Source: Valencia hispanica
Lineage: Eukaryota > Chordata > Actinopteri > Cyprinodontiformes > Valenciidae
Direction: 5' to 3'
Assembly (NCBI GenBank): GCA_963556495.2
Contig: OY747700.1
Coordinates: forward strand, 7,501-71,500
DNA length: 64,000 nucleotides
Under the pieces are notes generated by a model, which was not told the origin of the DNA, ran no database searches, and worked only from the letters and a program-made list of their open reading frames with translations. Both the position numbers and the translations under genes were made by a program. This document shows, in pieces, positions 44,899 to 55,204 of this stretch. Within the stretch, counting starts at the first letter, position 1, and each line of letters begins with the position of its first letter.

Positions 44899-46537
44899 TT
44901 CAATTAAATTTCAATTCAGTTTATTTATATAGCACCAATACACAACAGATGTCATCTCAAGGCACTTAACAAGAAGTCATTTCAATACATTTATACAAAC
45001 ATTCCAATCAGTTAAAAAGTTTCCTATTTAAGGAATCCCAGCAGTTTGCGTCAGTCATTGGCATGAGGTTGGGCCCCGTTGATGCAGACTTTCCAACCAC
45101 AGCAATCCTTCAGCAATCATTCATACTGAGCAAGCATGTAGCGACGGTGGAGAGGAAAAACTCCCCTTTAACAGGAAGAAACCTCCAACAGAACCAGGCT
45201 CAGTAGGAGCGGCCATCTGCCACGACCGTCTGGGGGTTTGAGAAGACAGAGCAGAAACACAGAAGGAACAGAAGATCTGATATAAGAGAACTTTCTATGT
45301 TACAGAAAGTAAAAAGTTGATAACAGGACACAGTGGATGTTCAGTTACTGGGAGGATCATCCCAGTCGATGCCCCCCGTCCAACAGGGCATTGCAGCCAA
45401 GCAGGATACCAGACCAGGTATATCTTCTATGGAGAGAAAAACACTGAGAGAAAACAAAGTTAATAGCCGAAATAACAGAATGTACTGTAATACAACTGGA
45501 GAGTCGTAGGAGAGAAAAGTAGCAGAGTGAAGAAAAGTGGTAAGTCTGTCCTCCAGCAGTCTAAGCCTATAGCAGCATAACTACAGAGATAGCTCAGGAT
45601 GACCTAAACCACCAGAACTGTTGCTGCAGCATTTTGGATCTACTGAAGGCTTTTAATGGCATTTTGTGGACTTCCTGATAGTAAAGAATTACAGTGGTCC
45701 AGCCTTGAGGTAACAAATGCATGGACTAGTTTCTCAGCATCACTCCTGGACAGGATGTTTCTGACTTTAGCAATATTCCGGAGGTGAAAGAAGGAAATCC
45801 TAGAAACCTGTTTAATATGGGATTTAAATGTCAAGTCTTGGTCAAAAGTAACGCCGAGGTTCTTTACGTTATTACTGGATGCCAATTTAATACCATCCAG
45901 ATGAAGGGATTGACTAATCAGTTTCTGTTTAAGAACTTCTGGTCCAAAGACAGCAACTTCTGTCTTTTCAGAATTCAAAAGCTAAAAGTTTAGATTCATC
46001 CATGTTTTTATGTCTTCCAGACATGCCTGTAATCTACCTAACTGACTGGGTTCATCAGGATGTATGGATAAATATAGTTGTGTATCATCGGCATAGCTGT
46101 GGAAATTTATCCCATGCGGACTAATGATTCTACCAATTGGGAGCATATATATGGTGAAAAGAATTGGTCCAAGCACAGAACCCTGTGGAACTCCACAAGT
46201 AACCCTTGAGAGTGAAGAAGATTGATCATTTAGATGAACAAACTGGAATCTATCAGACAAATATGATTTAAACCAGCCTAGTGCTGTTCCTTTGATCCCT
46301 GCAACATGTTCAAGCCTTTCTAAGAGAATATTATGATCGACTGTGTCAAAAGCGGCACTGAGATCTAACAAAACCAGAACAGACACCAGTCCATTATCTG
46401 AGGCCATGAGAATATCATTAGTAACCTTCACCAGTGCTGTTTCAGTGCTATGATGAGCTCTAAAACCTTACTGAAACTCTTCAAACAGCTCGTTACTGTT
46501 TAGATGCTCACAGACTTGATTAGCAATAATTTTCTCA
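44899..46537 (-). mobile_element. L2/CR1-type LINE, copy 1 (5'-truncated, internally deleted)
   Basis: Closely matches the second copy at 55205-57233. It has a conserved 3' region (TTCAATTCAGTTTATTTATA at its end), RT coding sequence on the minus strand, and a 5' break at about 46537 inside the CACTA element's second gene. Relative to copy 2 it lacks about 190 bp around 45615, removing the end of ORF2. Confidence 0.85.
45640..46460 (-). pseudogene. LINE reverse transcriptase fragment (copy 1)
   Basis: Carries DLSAAFDTVDHNILL (RT motif A), GVPQGSVLGPILFTIYMLP, and SYADDTQLY with the catalytic YADD, then KNLGVTFDQDLTFKSHIK. A TAG nonsense codon at about 45982 follows WMNLNF, and the C-terminal segment is deleted. 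These motifs are typical of the L2 branch of CR1-type LINEs. Confidence 0.88.
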
Positions 46538-47265
46538 TGCATGTGAGCCACAATAATGTTGACCATTAACCACCAGGTGGAATCTTTCAAATTCCCTGTC
46601 TCCTCATACTCTTTAATCACAGACATACCTGCTGGTTTTGAGGAAATAATTTGCTCCATATTCTAAAATAGAAAGTATTGTAAAAAAGAAAAGAAAGAAA
46701 GATGATTACAACCTATAACCAAATCAATATCTATCAAATATTCAGAGTAGAATATGGCATTATTAATTACTTAAAACGTTTTTTTGAAAACATTACATTT
46801 TTTGCGAGGATACTGTTCAAAGGGGGAACAATCTGACATCCCAGATCACTTGTCTCACTGCTTACACTGTTTAAACTGCTTGAGATAGACACTGTATCTG
46901 TCAGGGTTGGTGAAGAGGTCCTTTCCCCCTCTTCCTGCACGACAAGTCAAATCTGAAGATTACAAAAACACCAGAGTATGAAAGATATACAAATTTAAAT
47001 CAACTAAAACAAAAAAATACATCCTCATCAACTTCAACTCCCTGGTCATCGGTGACTCTCAGAGGTGTCTCTGGTATCAGAAACTTCTGCTGGACTACAC
47101 CATTTCAAAAACACATCACAAAGTTATTGCACCTCCAATATTAATAGCTTAATGATAAACACATAACTCACCTGCAGTGAGAAACTCTGCAAAGCAAACT
47201 TCTTCAAGTTTCAGATATTTCTTCTTCCCTCCAAGCTGCACATTTATTAACATGTTGGCCTGACA

Positions 47266-48270
47266 ATAAGGGGGGAAATGGGTCATTTTTAAATACAACT
47301 GTGACTTAATAATTAAGTCATTTTTGATTGAATCAATACTTTAACGTGTCATAACAAAAAAAACGTATTTGACAATGTGTTGTGGCTGTTGTGAGATCTG
47401 GAAAAACATCCTCCATAACCTTACCGGCTTAGCTGTTAGCTTGTTGGTCAGGACTGACTGTCATTTCAGGCTTCAATGTTTTACTTAAAGGAGTCATAAC
47501 CTAGTATTATCTTGGATACCCACGCTCTATTATAGTCTTTCAGGCCCTTCTAAAAAACAAAGTGAAAAAAATGAACACAGAGCTCCTTTTTTCTGAAGGC
47601 ATTATTTTCTTGCGAGATCTGATGCGATACTTTGGCTGTCGTGGACGGGCATTGTAATAATGCAAATGAGAGGCGCGTTGATTGGTGGCAGGAAGGAGGG
47701 GGGTTTACACCGCAGGTAACGCTTCAGCATATCTAACCCATATCTACTACTCCCGCTAGCATACAATAGCCACATTAGCAGTTAGCTGCTGTTTGTTACA
47801 CACAGCAGAGCAATAAAAACACAGCCTCACCGTTTCAATTGCAGGCAAGTCTCTGATTGTTGGAATGGCCCCTTTTTCCAAAACTTCACCTGATATTGTC
47901 ACAAATTTGTAAAGGATTCCGGCGTATAAAAAATAGAAAAAACATTTCCATGTTGATTCTGGCAGTCAACAACAGTGCAACTCACGTGTGCACTACGTTT
48001 CTGGTAGAAATGGTTTTAGCTGATCAGCTTTCCGTCTTCAAGGATAGCCTACCCTACACCCCACGCTTTTATTTCAAGGACCCAATATACAGAAGAAAAA
48101 AGTCGAAAAAAATAGTTGTATGGACTACCATTAAACACAAGCTCAGCATAATGGAGGATAGCACACTTGACTACTGTGGTGGAAAATTGTTATGCAATTA
48201 GGAATTAAGTGTATATTCTCTGTTTAGTGAATGCATCTAAGAAAATGACAAGCTTATTGTTCCAGCTTAA
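47266..48270. other. 5' region of the CACTA-like element, no supported gene
   Basis: Unique AT-rich sequence upstream of the second gene. A 114-codon + strand frame (47857-48201) shows no domain and starts inside AT-rich sequence, so I do not call it. The region near 47630-47710 is GC-richer (ATTGGTGGCAGG) and could be promoter, without firm signals. Confidence 0.4.
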
Positions 48271-48618
48271 TGTTATGAGAAAGCTATATGTGTCAGGTCA
48301 CCAGAGAGACAGACGCCGGGGCAGTAAGATAACAATCTGGCCTTCGGATGAGTTGCTTTATGCATTGGTATAAGACTCGCATGAGGCAGCTCTCTGGAGG
48401 CGGGGCGTGAAGGATGGAGAAGACATCTACAGAGATAAACAATGATTGCTGAATACTATTTAAGCGGTTCGTTAGAAAGGTTGGTTAGGGTGATGCACGA
48501 GTAACTCTGTCCCCTCCGTGTTCTGGCCAGACATGTTGGAATTAAATACTTAAACGCCTTCTGGGACTCAAGTCTTCTTTATTATGGAAACCCTGAGATA
48601 CCATTTTTTCCCATAACA
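48271..48618. mobile_element. Probable solo LTR of an LTR retroelement
   Basis: 348 bp starting TGTTATG and ending CATAACA (TG...CA with short inverted ends). It has a TATTTAAGCGG promoter-like box near 48460, AATTAAA near 48540, and an end reading GGGACTCAAGTC before CCCATAACA. No internal coding region or second LTR is seen. A clean target duplication is not evident. Confidence 0.5.
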
Positions 48619-49019
48619 CTACGTTTTTTTTTATTTTTTAGAAAAGCACTAGGTTAAGTTCAAGTGTGCAACAACGCTAGTATAACTAATAGATATCGTA
48701 AGGCCATGAACAAAAATATGTTATAGGCTACTGACTGAAAACACCAAATATATATTTTTTAAATGGACAGAATCGTGCTTTTATCTACTTACCTCACAAG
48801 GAAGTTCTTTGTGCAGCTCGCGCCATGCCACAGTCTAACTCTAGTTAGAGTTAAAATAGGCCCCTGAACACCCGTGGAATCATCTCCAAATTACAACACT
48901 TCCACTGAGTATTATTTTACAAAAACAAGAGTCAAAGTTGAAAAATAAACTCCAGAAATCTAACACTTTAACACTTTTTTGCTTAACTCCAGATTATTTC
49001 ACTCCAGAAATTTGCTGTG
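48619..49019. other. Right subterminal region of the CACTA-like element
   Basis: Contains repeated TAGAGTTAAAA, AACTCCAGA and ACTCCAG motifs, mirror-related to those at the left end, and the terminal repeat. No gene. Confidence 0.5.
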
Positions 49020-49106
49020 TACATTTTCCTGATATAGGAGAGGATCCTCCACCACAGACTCAAACAATAGATCATCCATAACCACTATGGTGTTATTATA
49101 CGGTAC

Positions 49107-50035
49107 ATGACATACAGTAGGTTGGTTTGGTCTTTAAGGCCCTTCTTATTTAATATCTACATGCTCCCACTAGGCAAGATTATAGCAACCAATAACATTA
49201 GCTATCATAACTACGCAGATGACACTCAACTCTACATTACAATGTCACCAGGTGACTCTGAACCCATTCAAACCCTAAATCAATGCATTGACCAAATAAA
49301 TGGATGGATGTGCCATAACTTTCTCCAGCTGAATAGAAACAAAACTGAAGTGATTATTTTTGGACCCGAGGAGGAACGATCAAGAGTCACCACACAGCTT
49401 CAATTAATAAAGCTAGAAACTACTGATCAGGTTCGTAACCTAGGTGTAGTAATGGACTCAGACCTGAACCTCCAGGGTCACATAAAGGCAATAACAAGGT
49501 CAGCGTTCTATCACCTGAAGAACATCTCTAGGATTAAAGGACTGATTTTGCAACACGACCTAGAAAAACTCATTCATGCGTTTATCTTTAGTCGGATTGA
49601 TTACTGCAACAGCATCTTCACAGGTCTGCCTAAAAAGTCAATCAGACAGCTGCAGCTGATCCAGAACGCTGCCGCTCGCGTCCTCACTAGAACCAGGAAA
49701 GTAGAGCACATCACCCCAGTTCTAAAATCCTTACACTGGCTCCCTGTAGCTCCGAGAATAGACTTTAAAATACTTTTGCTAGTTTATAAATCATTACATG
49801 GCTTAGCACCAAAATATGTTGAAGACCTGTTGTCATGGTACCAACCACCAAGACCACTCAGGTCCTCCAACTCTAGCCTACTAAACATCCCTAGACTCAG
49901 AACTTAACATGGAGAAGCAGCTTTCAGTTTTTATGCTCCCCTTATCTGGAACAGACTTCCTGACGAGTGTAGAGCTGCTGAAACTCTGAACTGCTTTAAA
50001 TCGAGACTAAAAACCATCTGTTTAGAATTGCCTTT
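49107..50035 (+). pseudogene. LINE reverse transcriptase C-terminal fragment
   Basis: Contains [16 protein letters not shown] with the catalytic YADD, then [31 protein letters not shown] and [24 protein letters not shown] at about 49907 interrupts it, after which the frame resumes as HGEAAFSFYAPLIWNRLP, the usual C-terminus. Lacks motif A and everything upstream. Confidence 0.85.
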
Positions 50036-50262
50036 GAGTAAATGCTTGATGTAAATGTAAATGCTTGATTGATATGTATGAAATGTGTTCATGCTCTCTT
50101 GCTTTTTTTTTAATTTTTCTCTTGCTTTATTGTGTATCATGTGTAATGTGTGTTTCTTTTATGTGTTTTTTTAAATCACCAAATCATGTAAAGCACCTTA
50201 AATTACCCTGCTGTTGAAAGTGTGCTATACAAATAAAATTGCCTTGCCTTGCCTTTAGTACT
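49107..50262 (+). mobile_element. L2-type LINE 3' fragment (second family)
   Basis: 5'-truncated. The RT C-terminal half (from [10 protein letters not shown]) is followed by a 3' UTR with TATACAAATAAAATTGCC and a TTGCC-repeat tail ending near 50262, a typical L2 3' end. The true left border is between 49107 and 49135. Confidence 0.85.
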
Positions 50263-51493
50263 CTCTCTCTCTCTCTGTATACTGTGTAGTCTCCATGTTT
50301 GTACTTTATGTTGTACTTCAGCTCCCCATTATCAGTAGCTGCGTACCACTGTGTTACATTTTCATTTTAACGCACCGCAGCAATTTGTAATCTGGAAGAA
50401 ACAAAACAAATAGATGTTGCTCATACATCTACATTTTATGTAAAGATTTATAGAAATAAGATAATTTTTTTGACAAATCATTTAAAGTGGACATATGTTT
50501 TTAAATTCTTCATTTTTACATTTAAATCATGTAGTTGTGGTCTATATATAGTGGAAGTGCAGTTATTAAGTCAGAATCTTTTATTATAGTAGTTCTTTAG
50601 TCTCCTCTTCTACCCACAATGACTCGTTTTAGTGCGGTCCCTTTAAATGTGTAGGACGTGCTGCATGCCCCGCCCCCCTCCAGGTCGCTGAACCTTCCAC
50701 TCCACACCATTCAGCCATTTTTGTAGTTATATAGGAAACCGGCAACCTAGCACTGCAGAAACTTTTTATTCGTCCAATAATTTTTTGTAAATGTCAGCAG
50801 AGTTGTTCATGCAGCCGTAGATGTTGGAGCCAGAGTCTGACTGAGCGAGACGAAGATGAAGACGATGAAAACTTTCAGCAAACCTAAACTTGGACTACAA
50901 ACTCACAGGGAGAAATAAAGATGGCGGATTCGCTCAGCGTTTAGCCAGAAATCCAATCCTTTGGTGGAGAAAAGCAGATGAAATAACAAGAAGAACAAAG
51001 AACAAACAAAGAACTAATATCTATAAGTAGTTTTGCTCTACATCTTCTTAAAAGCCCCAACAATCGCTCCTGGTGAAGAATTTATTTCTTGTCTATGTGT
51101 GGATCGACCTCAGTATAAGTGTTGCATATAACAAGGAAATACATGTAATCTTTTAAGTATAGTAAAGTAACGACACACTGAAAGTTTTTTTTAATATCCA
51201 ACACCGTTTTGATTTTTTACCAGTACAGTTCACTGTGTTTACAGTGTCATTTAAATAGAAGCTTGGATCAGAAGCTGACACATGTTGGTCTTTTCAGAGG
51301 CAAAGAGGTAACCCAGGGACTTTGTGGAGGACTAATTCCCATCATGGTCCCCGTTAAGCCTGCACAATAAACCGAAAATTTATTGTCATCGCAATATCAG
51401 ACTGTGATAGGCCTATCGCAAAAGGCTGTGTAAACTGTGAAAAATGGTTACCTTAAATGTTTACACACATGCTAAAAATAATCTCATGGTAGC
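50263..51493. other. No gene recognised; short repeats and a MITE-like patch
   Basis: Begins with a (CT)n tract at about 50262-50276. The rest is AT-rich, except a GC box-like patch at about 50660-50700 (GCCCCGCCCCCCTCC). At 51355-51430 a segment with GCACAATAAACCGAAAATTT and TGATAGGCCTATCGC resembles a common fish MITE/SINE piece. No coding frame holds. Confidence 0.4.
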
Positions 51494-51520
51494 TTGAAGT
51501 ATTTAATCAATCAAATAAAA

Positions 51521-51885
51521 CCCTTTACGTCGTTGACCGATCGGATGGAGCCCTTTACGTCGTTGACCAATCGGATGGAGCCCTTTACGTCGTTGACCAA
51601 TCGGATGGTGCCCTTTACGTTGTTGACCAATCGGATAGAGCCCTGTACGTCGTTGACCAATCGGATGGAGCCCTGTACGTCATTGACCAATCGGATGGGG
51701 CCCTGTACGTTGTTGACCAATCGGATGGAGCCCTTTACGTCGTTGACCAATCGGATGGGGCCCTGTACGTCGTTGACCAATCGGATGGAGCCCTTTACGT
51801 CGTTGACCAATCGGATGGAGCCCTTTACGTCCTTGACCAATCGGATGGAGCCCTTTACGTCCTTGAACAATCGGATGGAGCTGTT
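51521..51885. repeat. 30-bp minisatellite, about 12 copies
   Basis: Unit CCCTTTACGTCGTTGACCAA then TCGGATGGAG, with T/G and CGTC/TGTT/CATT variants. Since 30 is a multiple of three, both strands stay open, reading PFTSLTNRME on + and GSIRLVNDVK on -. The frame begins and ends in unrelated sequence, so I treat it as non-coding. Confidence 0.9.
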
Positions 51886-52059
51886 TATGTTAGATGCTCG
51901 CCTCCTACATAGACACGGGTGGATAGAGGATAACTGAGCTAACTAGTCAGAGTTGTAATCGCTGGTTTAAACAAATTGTACGTCGCTTATCTGGAGGTAT
52001 TTTGGTTTTAGGAGATACAACGTTCTCCAAACACGGGTACTCTGAAAAACATGCTGAAC

Positions 52060-53935
52060 GCTTGAGGCAGAGGAAACATGACTAATCTTCACCGTCACCT
52101 TCAATACAACCACAGAGATCTGTTTTGAGAGTTCCAAAAAAGCTAGGGTTAGCAAAACAAAGGTTGCAAATGTTGAGACAAATAAGAGCCCAGCAGTCCT
52201 ACAGACGTCTATGTATCAGAGCTTTGAAGGTGGAACTCCTTATGAGAAAACATTGAGGCGGTACAAAGAAATAACAGCGGCCATGACGCATTGGTAAAGG
52301 ACATGATGCCCAGTGAGCTGACAGGGCTTCATCAGTGTGATAAATAAAATGGACCGAAGATATCTCATCCCGTTTCATCCCAAACTTCTTCTTCCATGTC
52401 ACCATTCCCCAAATGTACGAAACATGCCGTAAGACAGATACGTTCAAACTGAGCGAAGCTGAATACTACGCTAGTACTACAGACCTGTGGTCAAGTCGTA
52501 CAACAGAACCATATATGAGTTTCATGGTGCATTTCCTCACCAAAGACTTTGAACTGAAAACATGGTGTCTAGAGACTGTGTATGTCCCAGAGTCCCACAC
52601 TAGTGAAACTATAACCTATGGATTACATGAAGTGTTGGCTAGCTGGGATGTTCAAGAAGACCAACAAGTGTCCAACGGTGCCAATGTTGTTAGGGCCGAC
52701 TGAGTCAGGCTTCAGTGTTTTGGACACAGGCTGCATGTTGCAGTCAGTAAGTTTATTTAAGGCAGTGAAAATGTGCTACACATCATCATCAAATTATTTT
52801 GAATAGCTCCAACATATTTAAATGACAATATTGATAAGGATAATGTTAATTTTGTCATGATTTCATTGTGTTATTGTATTAAGACCCGAGGTGGGTAGAG
52901 TACCCAAAAGTTATACCCAAGTAAGAGTAGCTTTACTTAAACATATTTTTACTCAAGTAAAAATAAAAGTTATGTTGGATGACTAGAAGTATTAGGTAAC
53001 AAGGGTACTACTACCTTAGTACTGATTTAATATATTCATAAATTATGTTAAATATAAAGTTATGAACAAATTCTGGTATTTTAAAGGCAAAAAAGAAAAA
53101 AAAAGGATATACATAAATAACATTATTAAGAAATTACATTAAAAGCAGAAGAAACACTTTTCAAAATCTTTTTTTTTTTTATATAATACTAATACTTGCA
53201 TTTGGTAATGTATATATCTTAGAACAAAGTAAACAGTTTTTCCAGTGTCACTTTATGCTGTTTACCGTATGTTCACTTGACCTCAAAATGCAACAAGATA
53301 AACAGATTAGATAAAACTTAGACTAGTAAAACAAAGTTTTGTGTAGAAACCGATGGGCTCCTTTAATAAACAGACTGTGTGTGTCTGGTGTATTTTTATT
53401 AAAACATTTATTCTTCTGTGGATTTACTCACAGTGGGTAGACCATCCAGACATTTTACTCAAGAGTAGCAATACTTAATAACATTACTAACTCAAGGTTT
53501 TTACCTTGAGTTAGTGTAGTAAACCTATTCATACCTACACTTCTTTCAAAAACTTACTTAAGTAAATGTAACTGAGTAAATGTAATTAGTTGCTAAACAT
53601 GGATGAAGAGATTTTAATGAATTTATGGAACTCATACTGTAGTGTTGAATAAAAGACAAAGCTAGACTGATTAAAAAACTGCAGACTTTTAGATAAGTTT
53701 TGTTATACATTCCAACTTTTTTTACAAACAGGATTTAAACATGAATGTCTCCTCCTCTTTCTCCAGAAGATTCTATCAAACATGACGCCCACATTGCTCA
53801 AACCATTGGAAAACGTTAGCTGGACATTTTAACCACAGCTGGAAAACCAAAATGGCTCAGATAAAAGCTCAACCTCCCTGAGCGCACAGTCGTCACAGAA
53901 AGCCCAACCAGCTGGGGTTCCATCCATCCACCCAT
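52060..53935 (+). pseudogene. hAT transposase pseudogene (BED-finger / ZBED-like)
   Basis: Decayed + strand coding segments in the order expected for a hAT transposase. About 52068-52110 reads MTNLHRHLQYNH (second half of a BED finger), then a segment around YEKTLRRYKEI, then about 52410-52700: MYETCRKTD...EYYASTTDLWSSRTTEPYMSF and LKTWCLETVYVPESHTSE, then DNGANVVRA-like. A MITE-like insertion (about 52889-53600) follows. About 53780-53935 resumes as [16 protein letters not shown] and [13 protein letters not shown], ending in a (CATC)n expansion. Several frameshifts and stops show it is dead. Confidence 0.7.
52885..53610. mobile_element. Probable hAT-type MITE within the hAT pseudogene
   Basis: Begins GAGGTGGGTAGAGTACCC and has 'ACTCAAGTAAAAATA' arms. 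It ends in the inverse style (ACTTAAGTAAATGTAACTGAG), the look of a frequent fish hAT MITE. It is non-coding. I could not fix both ends or a target duplication. Confidence 0.5.
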
Positions 53936-54300
53936 CCACCCACCCATCCATCCATCCATCCATCCCCATCCGTCCATCCATCCAAAAACACCCACCCACC
54001 CATCCATCCATCCAAAACCAAATCCATCCACCAACCCACCCACCCGTCCACTCAACCCGTCCGCCCGCCCAGCCAACCCACCCACCCATCCATCCATCCA
54101 TCCATCCATCCATCCACGCATCCATCCATCCATCCATGCATTCACCCATCCATCCATCCATGCATCCATCCATCCACGCATCCATCCATGCACGCATCCA
54201 TCCATCCATCCACGTATCCATCCATGCATGCATCTATCCTTCTATCCATCCACGCATCCATCCATGCATGCATCCATCCATGGATCCATCCATCCATCAC
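53918..54300. repeat. (CATC)n / (ATCC)n tract with CATG and CACC variants
   Basis: About 380 bp of 4-bp repeats, the left half with CACC/CGCC variants and the right half with ATGCATCC. It stays open in several frames on both strands (Trp-Met-Asp-Gly or His-Pro-Ser-Ile repeats), which is a by-product of the repeat. Confidence 0.92.
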
Positions 54301-54720
54301 TCCAAGTGGTTCATGTCATGAACCAGCAGTATGGAGGTCAGTGAAGGCAACAGATCTGATGGATGTTGGAGATCCTGAGCCAAAGACACCTTCCAAATTT
54401 GGCCACCCTGTGAAAAGCCAAACAAGAGAGAAAATACTTGTAATGGGGTCTTGGTCCCCTAATTCTATCTCTGTAAATATTATAATACAGTGTTCCTCAC
54501 AGTGGTAGCATACTTGTTTTTAATGCAACCGGTTCAGTTGTGAGAAAACTGCTGAAAACAAATGGCAGATCTGGGCAGATCTTCCCGTATCACGGCGTTA
54601 TGACAGCAAACAATTGCCCCAGTGTCCCAAGGGTTCAAATGCTGTCAGAGAGACATGATATTAATGCCATTGTGGCAGACCACCAGTAGGCTCCACTCAC
54701 ACCCAGAGAACAGGATGTTT
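54301..54720. other. No gene recognised
   Basis: Unique sequence after the (CATC)n tract. It may hold further remains of the hAT element, but I find no conserved motif. Confidence 0.4.
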
Positions 54721-54730
54721 GTATATGTTA

Positions 54731-55195
54731 ATAATAATAATAAACTTTATTTATGAAACGCTTTTCATACAAAAAATGCAATTCAAAGTGCTTTACAGAA
54801 TAAAAATCCCCCCCACAAATTTAGGCGTGAACACAATTATACTACCTTCCCCCCAAATCCTATCCCCATGTGCGGACACATTAAAGAGCAACATTAAAAG
54901 GACATTAAAATAGAAAGTAGGATGGACAATGGGCCAAGTACAGATGAGCCAGGTTAGGTAAGGAAACGTCATCAAGGGAGCCATCTGCCCCAGCAGCAGC
55001 GGGTCAACAGCAGCAGCCAAGGCACCGACGCAGGGCGTCCAGAGGAGGGGAGACCAGGATTCTGACCTCCACCCAAGCACCACCTGGAGAGCACCCAGTC
55101 AGCTACAGCTGACCACCGCTCCCAGGGCAGAGGGTTCCCATAGAGGAAACACTGGAACGATGTGTCTATGTTTTTATTATCTGTGTAAAACAGGC
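54731..55195 (-). mobile_element. LINE 3'-end fragment (minus strand)
   Basis: Read on the minus strand it ends CTGTAAAGCACTTTGAATTG, then CATAAATAAAGTTTATTATTATT, a typical LINE 3' end with TTA-repeat tail. The upstream part (to about 55195) is GC-richer and non-coding. It could be the displaced 3' end of the long LINE at 57234-61300, which lacks its own. Confidence 0.5.
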
Positions 55196-55204
55196 TAGCA
55201 TGTT

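Larger units (their letters stand above)
43684..47265 (-). pseudogene. Second, multi-exon gene of the CACTA-like element (decayed, LINE-interrupted)
   Basis: Several exon-like minus-strand segments match, in order, a protein type I recognise from many fish genomes but cannot name. About 47262-47170: VQLGGKKKYLKLEEVCFAEF. About 47085-47025: FLIPETPLRVTDDQGVEV. About 46930-46840: Ser/Thr-rich. 46659-46545: MEQIISSKPAGMSVIKEY... to VNIIVAHMHEK. About 44800-44690: FLEKWNISFKDKVIQEA. About 44230-44100: GRKRPKKISVGEATDHLV. About 44000-43880: CQPYLLAIG. 43845-43685: AFDELFKSHFVFS...LYTFLQTTVYNID, ending LLNKL stop. A 5'-truncated LINE (44899-46537) splits the 46.5-kb exon from the rest. Confidence 0.6.
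39722..49019 (-). mobile_element. CACTA/EnSpm-like DNA transposon, 9.3 kb, with nested insertions
   Basis: The ends are inverted: CACAGCAAATTCTGG at 39722 and its near-complement CCAGAAATTTGCTGTG ending at 49019, flanked by TA on both sides (39720-39721 and 49020-49021). Further subterminal motifs (GGAGTTAAA / TTTAACTCC types) occur at both ends. Inside, on the minus strand, are a zinc-finger/transposase gene and a second multi-exon gene. The left flank is 38-bp satellite, but the right flank is not, so either the satellite ended at the insertion or one side was later deleted. CACTA assignment rests on CACAG ends, the short target duplication and the transposase motifs. Confidence 0.7.

Noticed and set aside
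47857..48201. 114-codon + strand ORF
   Set aside because: No domain or recognisable relative, and it lies opposite the direction of the element's genes in AT-rich sequence.
51494..51937. Possible repeat protein (PFTSLTNRME x ~12) or CRISPR-like array
   Set aside because: The repeats are contiguous with no unique spacers, so it is not a CRISPR array. Both strands are open because of the 30-bp period, and the genome is vertebrate.
53816..54321. Trp-Met-Asp-Gly-rich and His-Pro-Ser-Ile-rich ORFs
   Set aside because: They are translations of the (CATC)n tract.
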